This document shows positions 15,263 to 23,610 of a DNA stretch of 29,827 nt, piece by piece; position 1 is the stretch's first letter, and each line of letters begins with the position of its first letter. Source of the stretch: a virus; IMG/VR virus record IMGVR_UViG_3300042861_000440, positions 1-29,827 of that record. One strand, 5' to 3'. Position numbers and translations under genes: made by a program. The notes under the pieces are model-generated. The model was not told the DNA's origin. It saw only the letters and a program-made list of their open reading frames with translations, and ran no database searches.

Positions 15263-15456
15263 CGGGATTCAAACCTCTTTTTACGCTTAGATTCTGGGGT
15301 TTCAGCAATGGTAGGAACCACTGCTGAAACCACCACCAGTTCTGCTAGTCCTGCATCCAGCATCCTCTGTCCATCGCTGTCTGGTACCTCAATTACAGTA
15401 CCAGGCCAGTGGTTTTCATGCGTGCCTACACAGTGGATCAGGACCTTAACTTTCAT
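15259..15456 (-). CDS. Small hypothetical head-region protein
   Basis: This 65-residue protein starts with AAGGTGATGC before its ATG and ends with an ATGA overlap into the connector. The sequence MKVKVLIHCVGTHENHWPGTVIEVPDSDGQRMLDAGLAELV resembles small phage proteins with an SH3-like strand pattern and a DGQRMLDAGLAE turn, often found between capsid and connector genes. The C-terminus is basic. The exact function is unknown. Confidence 0.75.
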   Translation of the reverse strand: MKVKVLIHCVGTHENHWPGTVIEVPDSDGQRMLDAGLAELVVVSAVVPTIAETPESKRKKRFESR

Positions 15457-15464
15457 GCATCACC

Positions 15465-16826
15465 TTAGGTTGCAGGCTGGGTGATACGCTTGATCGCGTT
15501 CGTTTGCATTACCTTTGCATCTGACCGATGGATGCTAAGGAAACCAGTCTGGTACTTTTCAGCATATCGTTCGTTCAACCGGATGATTTCGATATCACCG
15601 ATATCACGAATCATGTACTTGCTGAAATCACCAAACAGGATGGTCTTGGCATTGGCTGCAATGCTTGAAGCCATGGCATTGTTGACAATGACTGGATACC
15701 CCAAAAGCTTAGGGGTATTCCCATTCAGCAGGTCTAGGAACAGTGGTCTGGACTGACTGTCAGCCAGTTGCAGAATCGTGTTCCACACTGCCTGATGCAT
15801 CATGAAACTTGCACCCTGCTGGTAGGAATAGTCAAGGGATCCGATCAACCCCATGATGTTAGCCAAGGTGATGGTGGTGGTGGTGGCACCAGCAACACCA
15901 GTACTGGATCCTGTAACCACACCCTGTGGGGCTGTGGTACCGTTTCCAGTCGTGAAATCCGTGGCTTCCTTGCGCCCGATGCGTTCACCCAACATGCCAC
16001 CAATTTCAGAAGCCAGATCCAGACCTGAATCCCGCAACAGTTCGTTGCTGGTCAGGACCAGGGATTCATACCGATAGGATCCCAGCAACACCTGCGTAAA
16101 GGTCATTGCAGTTTCTGATGGTGCAGTGTTTTCTGCACCGATGGCTGCAGGGTTCCCGGTGTCATCAGTGACAGGGAATGGGAGTGGGTTTCCGGTGTCA
16201 GTGCGAATAACCCGGCAGACATTGCGAAGATTGTTGTAGTACAACAATCGTTTTTCAAGTTCTGCAAGGAATCCCTGTGGAATGGTGTAACCACCATCAC
16301 CCACCGTGGTGGACTGTGCCCGCTTCAAAACCAGTCGATCATTGTTCAGATCCAGCCCTGTTCGCTGTGCAGCAGACCGATGCTGTGCAGTGGCTTCACG
16401 GCCCAGGCACCAGCCCTGCAATGCTGACCGGCGGTCAGATTCAAGGCGGCGGTCATTGAAATCCCGCACAAAAGCAGGGGATCCCAGTGGAGCTGGTGCA
16501 GTGCGACGATTGGACACTAGAAGACCCTCTAGTTTTTCAATCCGGCGGGCCAGATTGTTCTGCTGTGGCTGTTCTGGATCTGCCATGGCTGGTTCAGCCG
16601 CTGGTTCAGCCGCTGGTTCTTCCGTGGTATCCTCTGCTGAATCAGCTGCAATGTATTCTTCTGCAGCTACCAGCCTGGTGTCCAACATCTGGATCTGTGC
16701 TACGATATCATCCACCTTAGCAGATTCTTCCGGTGTCCATTCCCGGTGTGATGCTAGGTCATGCAGACTCTTAGCCTGCTTGACAAGCCCTGCACGCTGT
16801 TGTGCCAGCTTCTGTCGATCAGTCAT
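15465..16826 (-). CDS. Major capsid protein, HK97 fold
   Basis: This is a 453-residue protein. Residues 1-65 form a coiled-coil delta (scaffolding) domain, followed by an acidic Glu/Pro/Ala linker (EEPAAEPAAEPA) and another helix up to about 105. The mature shell domain has the expected TTVGDGGYTIPQGFLAELEKRL start, the GSYRYESLVLTSNELLRDSG spine and P-domain region, FMMHQAVWNTILQL, and the closing IEIIRLNERYAEKYQTGFLSIHRSDAKVMQTNAIKRI. GGGGGG precedes the ATG. The neighbouring protease is expected to remove the delta domain. CpG is about three times commoner here than in the replication genes. Confidence 0.95.
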   Translation of the reverse strand: MTDRQKLAQQRAGLVKQAKSLHDLASHREWTPEESAKVDDIVAQIQMLDTRLVAAEEYIAADSAEDTTEEPAAEPAAEPAMADPEQPQQNNLARRIEKLEGLLVSNRRTAPAPLGSPAFVRDFNDRRLESDRRSALQGWCLGREATAQHRSAAQRTGLDLNNDRLVLKRAQSTTVGDGGYTIPQGFLAELEKRLLYYNNLRNVCRVIRTDTGNPLPFPVTDDTGNPAAIGAENTAPSETAMTFTQVLLGSYRYESLVLTSNELLRDSGLDLASEIGGMLGERIGRKEATDFTTGNGTTAPQGVVTGSSTGVAGATTTTITLANIMGLIGSLDYSYQQGASFMMHQAVWNTILQLADSQSRPLFLDLLNGNTPKLLGYPVIVNNAMASSIAANAKTILFGDFSKYMIRDIGDIEIIRLNERYAEKYQTGFLSIHRSDAKVMQTNAIKRITQPAT

Positions 16827-16828
16827 GT

Positions 16829-17392
16829 TCAGCCCCCCGGCAGCATCAGCTGCAGTAATGTTATCCGATTCCCCCGATTCTGCAGACGCTTTTGCAGTCT
16901 GTCAGACTCCCACAGACCCAGCCCCCTGACAGCTACTGTGGTGTCAGGATAGGCTGGAATGGACACAACTGAAACTTCTAACAGTTCCAGATCAGATACA
17001 GTTCTGATTTTGGTTCCTTCTTCGACACCCCATGATTCCCCACCAGGCATGACAATAAACCCGAATGACATCTGGGACACATCACCCCGTTTGACCAGTT
17101 CCATCAGGTCTGCAGCGTAGCTGGTGGATGGTGGGTCGATGGTCACCTTTAACCCTGTACTGTCCACAGACAGTTTCAAGGTGTCATTCTGTCGGCGGCC
17201 CAAAACCATGGTGGTGTCATGGTTCACCAGTGCCCGCACATCAGACTTGCCCTTTAATGTGCGATTAAATGCCTCTGGTGCAATTCTTTCCCTGAACCCG
17301 CCCAGATCTTCAGAGAGTGGGCCAAACACGCTTGCATAGCCCACCAGCTTCCCAGCATCCAGTCCCATGGTCCCCAGTGCCCTAGTTTCCAT
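16829..17392 (-). CDS. Prohead protease (HK97 family, U35)
   Basis: A 187-residue protein with the family pattern: an N-terminal GYASVFGPLSEDLGGFRERIAPEAFNRTLKG segment, catalytic His58 in ALVNHD, catalytic Ser109 in GDVSQMSFGF, and LELLEVSVVSIPAYPDT. It matures the head by cutting the capsid delta domain. It overlaps the portal gene by 11 nt and precedes the capsid gene by 2 nt. An 18-residue basic and hydrophobic tail follows the core. Confidence 0.95.
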   Translation of the reverse strand: METRALGTMGLDAGKLVGYASVFGPLSEDLGGFRERIAPEAFNRTLKGKSDVRALVNHDTTMVLGRRQNDTLKLSVDSTGLKVTIDPPSTSYAADLMELVKRGDVSQMSFGFIVMPGGESWGVEEGTKIRTVSDLELLEVSVVSIPAYPDTTVAVRGLGLWESDRLQKRLQNRGNRITLLQLMLPGG

Positions 17393-19295
17393 CTTTTTTT
17401 TCCTCGTCTATAGAATCCATCTGATCAGACACTTTTTGAGACCATGTTTTACCTGAATCCCCACCCCATAATGCCCATGCAATTCTACCAGCACTGGGGT
17501 AACCATCCTGACCAGGTGACCATCCCTCACCTTCTTTGTCCACCTCATGCCTAGCAAAATAACTGACCATTCGACCTATAGTTTCCGGTGACACTGAAAC
17601 ACCATTAGACAAGTCCCTAGCCCTTGCCACACCTACTAATGTTCCACCTCTGTTATATTCTTTTCGCCACTTCAAGCCTAGTTCAGCCTCTTTCCTAACA
17701 CCATCAGGTGGCTTGAAATTTAGACCATCATATCTGTCTCTGATATAGACAGACCTGTTTACATCAATGGGTGACCACTTGATTCCCCAGCTGTGCTGTC
17801 CACCCGGTTCTGGTGGTGGGATCAAGACTCTCTCCCGTTCAATGCCACAGATCCTGCATCTGTTGGTGTAGCCGTGTTCGCAACTTGGGATCTGGTGGTC
17901 TGTCATATCCTGTGCCAGTTTCGCACACCATGCAGCACTGTGGATGACAGCCCCAGCATCCGTTCCAACTGAAGCAGTTGCGCTGTCTGGTGTGTCTGCT
18001 GTTGGAAGCTGTGCTGGGGCTGTGGTTGGGGCTGTGGTAACAGATGGTGCCGCTGGTGGTGCCTGTGCCCCACCAGGTCCATCCAGTGGCTGCATGTTCA
18101 ACGGTTGCAGGTATACATCCCCACCTGGTACTGGTTCTAGGTTTTCCAGTGCCCGAATTTCATTGATGCTTAACCAGCCCCAGTTTCTGCCCACAGCATA
18201 CGCTGCATACCGTGCAGCTAGGTCTGTGCGTAACAGACCCTCCACTGAATGTTCGGCATAGTAGCTGTCAGATTCAGGGGAAAGCAATTTTCTTTTGATT
18301 TCCTGTTCGATCCTGACCAGCCATGGTCTAAGGGTTTCACTAAGGAATGCAATGTTTTCCTGTTCCAGACTCGAATAAGAAACCCCACCTGTGTCCCTTA
18401 ATTTACTGGGTGGGATGTTAAACCACCTAGCCACTTCCTCTATCTGGAATTTTCTGGTCTGTAAAAACTGTGCATCATCAGGTGGGATGGATGTGGCTGT
18501 CCATTTCATCCCCTCTTCTAAAATGGCTACCCTGTGGCTGTTATCCAGTCCACTGTGCAGCCTTTCCCAGTCTCCCCTGAGTCTTCCCCTAGCATCATCA
18601 GACAGTCTACCCGGATGTTCTAACATCCCTGATGGTCTAGCCCCAGACCCAAACAGACCAGCCCCGAATTGTTCGCAAGCCATGCCCAGTCCGATGGATT
18701 CCCGTGCAAGCCTGATGGGGCTGTAGCCTGTGATCCCATCGAAACCAGGACCAGCTATGTGGAACACATCTGATGGTGCAAGCCTGACCACAGAACTACC
18801 GGGAATCTGGTATTTGTAGAACAGGTTCCCGTTGGTGTCCCTGTCTATTTTGACTAGGTCTGGTGGTAGTAGCCACAGGTTTTTAATGTTGCCGAATATG
18901 TCGCGTTCAATTTCAGCGAAACCATTACCCCATGACAAAGCATGTGCCACAATGCTTTCACGGAACTGGAATGCTGAACTCTCTGAATTAGGCTGGGTTT
19001 TGAGCAGATAGGCCACAGCAATGTCATCTATTCTGACCCTTCCACCGGGCTGTTTGTCGTAAACATGCAGTGGAAGACTTGCGATGGTTTCGCTGATGAT
19101 TCTGATTGCCTGAAACACAGGACTGTAGGTCAGTGCAGTGTCTTCTGACACAGCAACACCAGCAGTGCTGGTAGGAACCCCAAAGAAGCTGTTGAGTGCT
19201 GGGTCCCTGAGATTGGGCATACGGTTTTTAGGACTGCCTACAAAATAGGATGCAGCCCTAGTGATCGATGACATGAGCCTTTCAGCTAGGTTCAT
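17382..19295 (-). CDS. HK97-type portal protein with an extra C-terminal module
   Basis: A 637-residue protein. Residues 1-400 are a standard HK97-like portal (SPVFQAIRIISETIASLPLHVY; FRESIVAHALSWGNGFAEIERD; a stem region with RKFQIEEVARWFNIPPSKLRD; SINEIRALENLEPVPGGD). A Pro/Thr/Ala linker (405-445) follows. Next are a small Cys cluster (C472, C480, C483 in CEHGYTNRCRICGIER) and a domain of about 110 residues with GVARARDLSNGVSVSPETIGRMVSYFARHEVDKEGEGW and GYPSAGRIAWALWGGDSGKTW. I recall this last sequence from other phage head and protease proteins. Typical portals end near residue 400-430, so the fusion is notable. Confidence 0.92.
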   Translation of the reverse strand: MNLAERLMSSITRAASYFVGSPKNRMPNLRDPALNSFFGVPTSTAGVAVSEDTALTYSPVFQAIRIISETIASLPLHVYDKQPGGRVRIDDIAVAYLLKTQPNSESSAFQFRESIVAHALSWGNGFAEIERDIFGNIKNLWLLPPDLVKIDRDTNGNLFYKYQIPGSSVVRLAPSDVFHIAGPGFDGITGYSPIRLARESIGLGMACEQFGAGLFGSGARPSGMLEHPGRLSDDARGRLRGDWERLHSGLDNSHRVAILEEGMKWTATSIPPDDAQFLQTRKFQIEEVARWFNIPPSKLRDTGGVSYSSLEQENIAFLSETLRPWLVRIEQEIKRKLLSPESDSYYAEHSVEGLLRTDLAARYAAYAVGRNWGWLSINEIRALENLEPVPGGDVYLQPLNMQPLDGPGGAQAPPAAPSVTTAPTTAPAQLPTADTPDSATASVGTDAGAVIHSAAWCAKLAQDMTDHQIPSCEHGYTNRCRICGIERERVLIPPPEPGGQHSWGIKWSPIDVNRSVYIRDRYDGLNFKPPDGVRKEAELGLKWRKEYNRGGTLVGVARARDLSNGVSVSPETIGRMVSYFARHEVDKEGEGWSPGQDGYPSAGRIAWALWGGDSGKTWSQKVSDQMDSIDEEKKDGN

Positions 19296-20857
19296 AAAGT
19301 CATCATCCCCCTAGATTCGTACACAGATGGTGCATTGTGTCCGATTCTACCCCCCGCTTCACCTACTCTGGATCGTGCCACAGCCATAATTGAAGCAATG
19401 AGTGCATCGATCTTTTCAGAACTCTTGCTTTTACTCGGTTTTATATTGCCTGCTGCATCAGATTCTATTGAACAGTTTCCCAAGCACCATCGCAATACTG
19501 GATGACCAGAATGCCTGATTTTTTTGCTTGCCAACAATGTTTCAAAGTCTTTTGCAGCAGGGGACATAGAAGCGTAACCCTGACCGAATGCCACCACCTG
19601 CAGACCATCTGACTGCATCTGTTGGGCTAGCTGGGCACAGTTCCATCTGTCTATTGCGATATCCTGTATCCTGTATTGTGTGGCAAGTCTCTTGATCTGT
19701 GCATAAACTTCTTCGTATTCAATCACATCACCATCTGTGACATTCAGGTGACCACTGCCCACCCACTGGTCATACCTCATTCTGTTAGAGCGTTCGCGTT
19801 GTTTCAGAACACCCCGTGGTGCCCAGCAGTGGGGTTCCACCCACACAGTCCCATCATCCAGTGGGAATGCTAAGACAAAAGCAGATAAGTCCTGTGTACT
19901 GGACAGGTCCAGTGCCCCATAGCAGGGTCTACCATCCAGATCTGGTCTGGGGCACTGACACTGGTCCCACAGGTCGAATGACAGCCACCTGGTTACAGTG
20001 TCGGTCCACTGGCACAGGTGCAGCCTTCTGAATGCTAATTCCTTGGCTGGTGATGTTGCAGCCTCTGCTGCAGCCTGTGACAGGTACTCTGGTCTTACAC
20101 TGATCCCATAACCGGGGTTAGCCTTCTTCCATGTGGATTCCAGTTTCCAGTCATCATTTTCCCCTGCTGCATACAGGATGGGTAGGAATGTGGGATCCTG
20201 AATGGATCCATCCAGCACAGATTTTGCGTAGCTGTGCATCTCATAGCACAGGCTGGTTCTGTCGTGACCAGCCGTGGTGATTGCCACTGTGAGCGGTTGC
20301 AGCCTTGCAGCCACACTGGTGGTCAGGACAGACCACAGTTCCCTGTTGGGCTGTGCATGTAGTTCATCGAAAATGATTGCTGAACAGTTCATGCCATGTT
20401 TTGTGTATGCGTCAGCAGACAGTGCCCGGTACCTGTTGCCTGATTTTGTGATGATCTCTTTTCTCAACACATGACACTGTTCAGACAGAAGCTTGTTACT
20501 CTGGACCATCCTGCTTGCAAGGTCAAAAACAATGGAAGCCTGCTCACGGTCTGCTGCAGCACTGACTATTTCTGCACCCTGTTCTGGGTCTGCAAGCAAC
20601 AGGTACAGTGCAATCCCTGCACACAGGGTGGACTTCCCGTTTTTCCGTGGGATTTCGATGTAACTGGTCCTGTACTGTCTCAGTCCATCAGCCCTGATGG
20701 TTCCAAACAGTGGCTGGATAATGTCGGTGAATTGCCATTCAGATAACGCGAAACTGTGCCCAGCTAGGCTACCCTGCTGGTGGGTCAGACACCGTTCAAA
20801 GAACCTTTTGACCTGCAGTGCTTTCTGTTCGCCGATGGTCACCAGGTCTGTGGTCAA
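19292..20857 (-). CDS. Terminase large subunit
   Basis: This is the packaging motor and nuclease. Walker A is in YIEIPRKNGKSTL, Walker B is SAIIFDELHAQ, and a coupling motif follows (TVAITTAGHDRTS). Nuclease-domain acidic residues are in YGALDLSSTQDLSAFV, IAIDRW and SEKIDALIA. The profile is HK97/P27-type. The start is uncertain: the frame is open to ATG 21121, but that would overlap the small subunit by 268 bp and add a Ser/Arg/Lys-rich tail resembling an out-of-frame shadow. TTG 20857, overlapping the small-subunit stop (TTGA), or GTG 20842 is preferred, giving about 520 residues. Confidence 0.93.
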   Translation of the reverse strand: MTTDLVTIGEQKALQVKRFFERCLTHQQGSLAGHSFALSEWQFTDIIQPLFGTIRADGLRQYRTSYIEIPRKNGKSTLCAGIALYLLLADPEQGAEIVSAAADREQASIVFDLASRMVQSNKLLSEQCHVLRKEIITKSGNRYRALSADAYTKHGMNCSAIIFDELHAQPNRELWSVLTTSVAARLQPLTVAITTAGHDRTSLCYEMHSYAKSVLDGSIQDPTFLPILYAAGENDDWKLESTWKKANPGYGISVRPEYLSQAAAEAATSPAKELAFRRLHLCQWTDTVTRWLSFDLWDQCQCPRPDLDGRPCYGALDLSSTQDLSAFVLAFPLDDGTVWVEPHCWAPRGVLKQRERSNRMRYDQWVGSGHLNVTDGDVIEYEEVYAQIKRLATQYRIQDIAIDRWNCAQLAQQMQSDGLQVVAFGQGYASMSPAAKDFETLLASKKIRHSGHPVLRWCLGNCSIESDAAGNIKPSKSKSSEKIDALIASIMAVARSRVGEAGGRIGHNAPSVYESRGMMTL

Positions 20858-21306
20858 CCCTGCAACAGTTTCAGGATGGGGTTCTGTTCTTCCGGTTGAC
20901 TTCCGCTTATTTCTGCTTCCAGATTGACTGGGAGTTTTGACGACCCTCTGGTTCTCGGACTTAGGTACAGTGCCGCCAGCACGTCTTTTAGTCGGCTTTC
21001 CGTTCGGCTCAGTTCCTGAACCACTGGGTGGATCTGTGCCCCCCGCTGTCCTGGTATCAACAGATCGGTTAATCCTTCCAGACTTTTTCTCAACAGGTCT
21101 GCTCTGACTGCTATTCGACATGCTAGGATCACCACCATCAGGTCAGACTGTCCACCAAAACCCACTTCCTGCATAGCTGGTACGATCCATTTATAATATC
21201 GTAATTCAGCTGCATTCAGTGCATTAACACCAGTGGGCTTTTCAGGAAAAGCCCCACCAGCTTTCAGCCAAGTAGACCTGTTTACTTTCTTTACACCACG
21301 TTTCAT
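20854..21306 (-). CDS. Terminase small subunit (P27-like)
   Basis: This is a 150-residue protein directly upstream of the large subunit. It is mostly helical (LNAAELRYYKWIVPAMQEVGFGGQSDLMVVILACRIAVRADLL), ending in RLKDVLAALYLSPRTRGSSKLPV, which resembles the L-x-L-T/S-P-x-x-R motif of P27-type small terminase proteins. It recognises the packaging site. The start ATG has only a weak GAGAAG upstream, so coupling to an upstream frame is possible. Confidence 0.85.
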   Translation of the reverse strand: MKRGVKKVNRSTWLKAGGAFPEKPTGVNALNAAELRYYKWIVPAMQEVGFGGQSDLMVVILACRIAVRADLLRKSLEGLTDLLIPGQRGAQIHPVVQELSRTESRLKDVLAALYLSPRTRGSSKLPVNLEAEISGSQPEEQNPILKLLQG

Positions 21307-21310
21307 TGTG

Positions 21311-21388
21311 CTATCTTCTCAAAATTACAAGAGGCAACATAAATTCGCGTTCTGGCCACAAGGGACGGTCTTCAGCAAAAGATAGCAT
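21311..21388 (-). CDS. Possible 25-residue micro-ORF upstream of the small terminase
   Basis: A 26-codon frame fills the gap between the gene at 21411 and the small terminase, with a GGGGGG run 10 nt before its ATG and its stop 4 nt before the terminase ATG. The peptide begins MLSFAEDRPLWPEREF and ends hydrophobic then basic. Its tiling of the gap suggests a leader peptide or small gene that couples translation into the terminase. Chance occurrence cannot be excluded. Confidence 0.3.
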   Translation of the reverse strand: MLSFAEDRPLWPEREFMLPLVILRR

Positions 21389-21410
21389 ATTATTTTGACC
21401 CCCCTACCAT

Positions 21411-21728
21411 TTATTCCCTAGAATATGAAAAGTTTTTCAGAAGAATTTTCAAAGCATATTGAAGAATTATTGAAACCAGAACTGGTGAAAGTGATGCAAC
21501 AGGATGACCATCTGTCAATCCTGCTTCGACATTTACAGATTCAAGAACAGAAACAATGTCATCTGAATTTTCTGGATTAGCTGCACCACCGTAACTTTTA
21601 GGCTGAGTGATTAGCATACGGCCAAAATATCCAGCCACTGTCAGTGCAGCGTCGAATACTTCAATGGACCAGATACTCTGTCCCCGTGCAAAAGATAACA
21701 GGATCCCGATTTCAGAAGTTGGAAACAT
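21411..21728 (-). CDS. Hypothetical protein of the structural block
   Basis: ATG 21728 is chosen with GGGAG 7 nt upstream; the longer open frame to 21803 overlaps the neighbouring gene. The 105-residue product has an alpha/beta start (FPTSEIGILLSFARGQSIWSIEVFDAALTVAGYFG), a polar middle and a C-terminal amphipathic helix (PVLVSIILQYALKILLKNF). No family is recognised. It sits between putative virion proteins and the terminase genes. Confidence 0.65.
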   Translation of the reverse strand: MFPTSEIGILLSFARGQSIWSIEVFDAALTVAGYFGRMLITQPKSYGGAANPENSDDIVSVLESVNVEAGLTDGHPVASLSPVLVSIILQYALKILLKNFSYSRE

Positions 21729-21730
21729 AG

Positions 21731-22021
21731 TTAAACTCCCACTAGGTCCAGAACAAAAAAGGTGTCCTGGTCTGCAGCCTGTGCTGGTGTAGTACCAGCC
21801 CACCTGAATGATACATCACCAGCAGTCGATGCTGAATAATCGTAGCGGTAAACACCGACAGAAACTTTTGTGATCGAACTGGAACCATACACCAGAGTGG
21901 TTAGCACACCATCCCCAGACCTGATGTACAGGGTAACCGTGGTGGGATCTGTAGCCACACCACTAACCGTGAATGTGGCTGTCAGTCTGACTAGGTCCCC
22001 TCTGTCGTATGTGGTAGCCAC
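21731..22021 (-). CDS. Ig-like beta-sandwich virion protein
   Basis: A 96-residue all-beta protein starting at GTG 22021 with AGGGG 7 nt upstream. The pattern GDLVRLTATFTVSGVATDPTTVTLYIRSGDG, then VGVYRYDYSASTAGDVSFRWAGT, is that of small phage proteins with a single Ig/fibronectin-like fold, usually head or tail decoration or fibre-associated. The exact role is unknown; the domain pattern is clear. Confidence 0.72.
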   Translation of the reverse strand: MATTYDRGDLVRLTATFTVSGVATDPTTVTLYIRSGDGVLTTLVYGSSSITKVSVGVYRYDYSASTAGDVSFRWAGTTPAQAADQDTFFVLDLVGV

Positions 22022-22022
22022 A

Positions 22023-22211
22023 TCAATCCCCTGTTACCTGTGTAGTGGATACTGTACTGGATATGGTGGTAGCTGTCTGGATGGTGACAGCCACACCATG
22101 GGACTGTGCAGTACCTGTCACCACTGCATGTGCTACGGTTGCTGTGGATAGTTTACTGTGGGCAACAGCAACAGCCCCTGTAACAGCATGTGCAGCAGTG
22201 GCTGTTCCCAT
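22023..22211 (-). CDS. Small Ala/Thr/His repeat protein
   Basis: A 62-residue protein with an excellent ribosome site (GAGGTGA, 4 nt before ATG). It consists of approximate repeats of a T-A-x-x-A-H-A-V pattern (TATAAHAVTGAVAVAHSKL; TATVAHAVVTGTAQSHGV), followed by a Thr/Ser tail. Alternating small and His residues suggest beta strands. I do not recognise a family. Its place between the fibre gene and the Ig-like protein suggests a virion component. Confidence 0.6.
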   Translation of the reverse strand: MGTATAAHAVTGAVAVAHSKLSTATVAHAVVTGTAQSHGVAVTIQTATTISSTVSTTQVTGD

Positions 22212-22223
22212 TACATCACCTCA

Positions 22224-23141
22224 TTAAGCATATTTCACAAGTCTCCACCCCGCCGCGCCCGATCCATTATCAGTCGAATCGTACACCAGATCTGCCCACT
22301 CGTTCACCGTCAGCGATGTGTGGTTGCCGCCGTGTATGTAGATTCTGTTAGCGGCTGTACTGTTGGTGTCATTGTGCATCAATCTAACCGTTGCCGTACC
22401 CACATTCACTAGCCTAATCGAGCGGCCAGCAAAATGAGACCCTCCAGTGGGTGGAGCGATGCCGGTAATGTCTGATGCAGTGGTGCAGTTCAGGCGTTGG
22501 AATGCTGATCCTGTTAATACATAGTTATTTTGGGAGGATGTAATTGCTGCGGGTGTCGATGGCACAAAAGCAAAACTTGCACCTACAGTTGTATCGTATG
22601 CAGAGTTAGCTACAGGCAAAATGCCTTTGTTTACTGAGGCACTCAATTGGCCATTAGTAATTGATATTCCATTAGCGTTGCCACCACCTATTAACACCCA
22701 ATCATCATTACCCAAATAACCTCCCGTAAAGGTTGCAAATCCATTGCCGGTATACATTATTCTATTACCCGACTGAAACAACCTCAATGATCCAGCATTT
22801 GCAACAATAAAAGCATTGGTCCCATCGTGATATATGCTTAAATCTTTGCCAGAAGCCCCCCCTGGTTGGCGGACAATGACAAAACCATTCCCACCAGTTG
22901 TTGCCTGTGCCCCCGGTTCCAAAATGATACTGCCACCAGCCCCACTGGTAACACCATCTGCTGCGATGATCGAAAGGCTTGCCCCAGCCCCAGAACTTGC
23001 GCTATTTGGCTGAGACAGCCCTTCTGCGACGATAGCTGCAACTGTTGCCCTACCGCTGGGTCCACCCGATGGTGTGACAGGCAACAGGTCTGTATCTGCT
23101 ACCGTTCTTGCATCTAGTTCGTCAATTCTTTTGCTGGGCAT
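22224..23141 (-). CDS. Tail fibre-like protein
   Basis: A 305-residue protein. The N-terminus (KRIDELDARTVADTDLLPVTPSGGPSGRATVAAI) is typical of phage fibre and tailspike attachment segments. The rest is Gly/Asn/Ser-rich beta sequence (GGSIILEPGAQATTGGNGFVIV; LSIYHDGTNAFIVANAGSLRLF) suited to a trimeric fibre, ending in a compact tip (VRLMHNDTNSTAANRIYIHGG to WADLVYDS). GAGGTAG precedes the ATG. Its 3' third shows near-normal CpG frequency, unlike most of the genome, which suggests recent acquisition by horizontal exchange. Confidence 0.8.
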   Translation of the reverse strand: MPSKRIDELDARTVADTDLLPVTPSGGPSGRATVAAIVAEGLSQPNSASSGAGASLSIIAADGVTSGAGGSIILEPGAQATTGGNGFVIVRQPGGASGKDLSIYHDGTNAFIVANAGSLRLFQSGNRIMYTGNGFATFTGGYLGNDDWVLIGGGNANGISITNGQLSASVNKGILPVANSAYDTTVGASFAFVPSTPAAITSSQNNYVLTGSAFQRLNCTTASDITGIAPPTGGSHFAGRSIRLVNVGTATVRLMHNDTNSTAANRIYIHGGNHTSLTVNEWADLVYDSTDNGSGAAGWRLVKYA

Positions 23142-23152
23142 TGTCTACCTCA

Positions 23153-23293
23153 TTACTGCCAGATTATGTAATCTGTTGCACCGTTGAATAACAGAAAGTC
23201 TGTTGCACTCTGCCACAATAGACCATCGGCTGGTCCATCTGTGCTGATGACAGCCCCACTGCCGATGGAAATGTCAATCCTAATTCCTATCAC
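23153..23293 (-). CDS. 46-residue putative virion protein
   Basis: A short gene starting at GTG 23293, overlapping the previous stop by GTGA, and ending 11 nt before the fibre start. The product is strand-rich (IGIRIDISIGSGAVISTDGP; WQSATDFLLFNGATDYIIWQ) with an internal repeat of ATDFLLFNG and ATDYIIWQ. Such mini-proteins occur next to fibre genes in other phages. Coupled start, tight fit and ordered composition support it as real. Confidence 0.65.
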   Translation of the reverse strand: MIGIRIDISIGSGAVISTDGPADGLLWQSATDFLLFNGATDYIIWQ

Positions 23294-23601
23294 AGGACAC
23301 CAGCAGTCGTGGCTAGCCTGGTCAATGTGCTGACCAGTGCTGACATTGTTGTGGACACATCACCATCTGTTGCAGCCAAAAACCACACATCAGGAATGTG
23401 GTAGTTTCTGCGCTGGTCACCCAGTACCCATCCTGTTGGACTGGATGGTTCCCGGCGTGCTGATCGGAACCAAGCTTCTGCTGTCAGTGGCTGTTCAATG
23501 CCATTACCACTGAATACCAGCGATTCCACCACCCATAGTGGGAATGTCTGGGCTGGTACTGCTGGTGTCACCACTGGGACTGTTGCTGGAATATCTGACA
23601 T
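23290..23601 (-). CDS. Hypothetical virion-associated protein
   Basis: A 103-residue protein with AAGGGG before its ATG. It starts with a Pro/Val-rich segment (MSDIPATVPVVTPAVPAQTFP), then a mixed domain with many aromatics (EAWFRSARREPSSPTGWVLGDQRRNYHIPDVWFLAATDGD) and a final helix. No family is recognised. Co-location with the spike-base-like and fibre genes suggests a baseplate or fibre accessory. Confidence 0.62.
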   Translation of the reverse strand: MSDIPATVPVVTPAVPAQTFPLWVVESLVFSGNGIEQPLTAEAWFRSARREPSSPTGWVLGDQRRNYHIPDVWFLAATDGDVSTTMSALVSTLTRLATTAGVL

Positions 23602-23610
23602 TGTATCCCC

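Noticed and set aside
16306-16929. A 207-codon plus-strand frame over the capsid and protease genes
   Set aside because: It is antisense to two well-identified genes and is Ser/Arg/Ala-rich, as expected of an antisense shadow.
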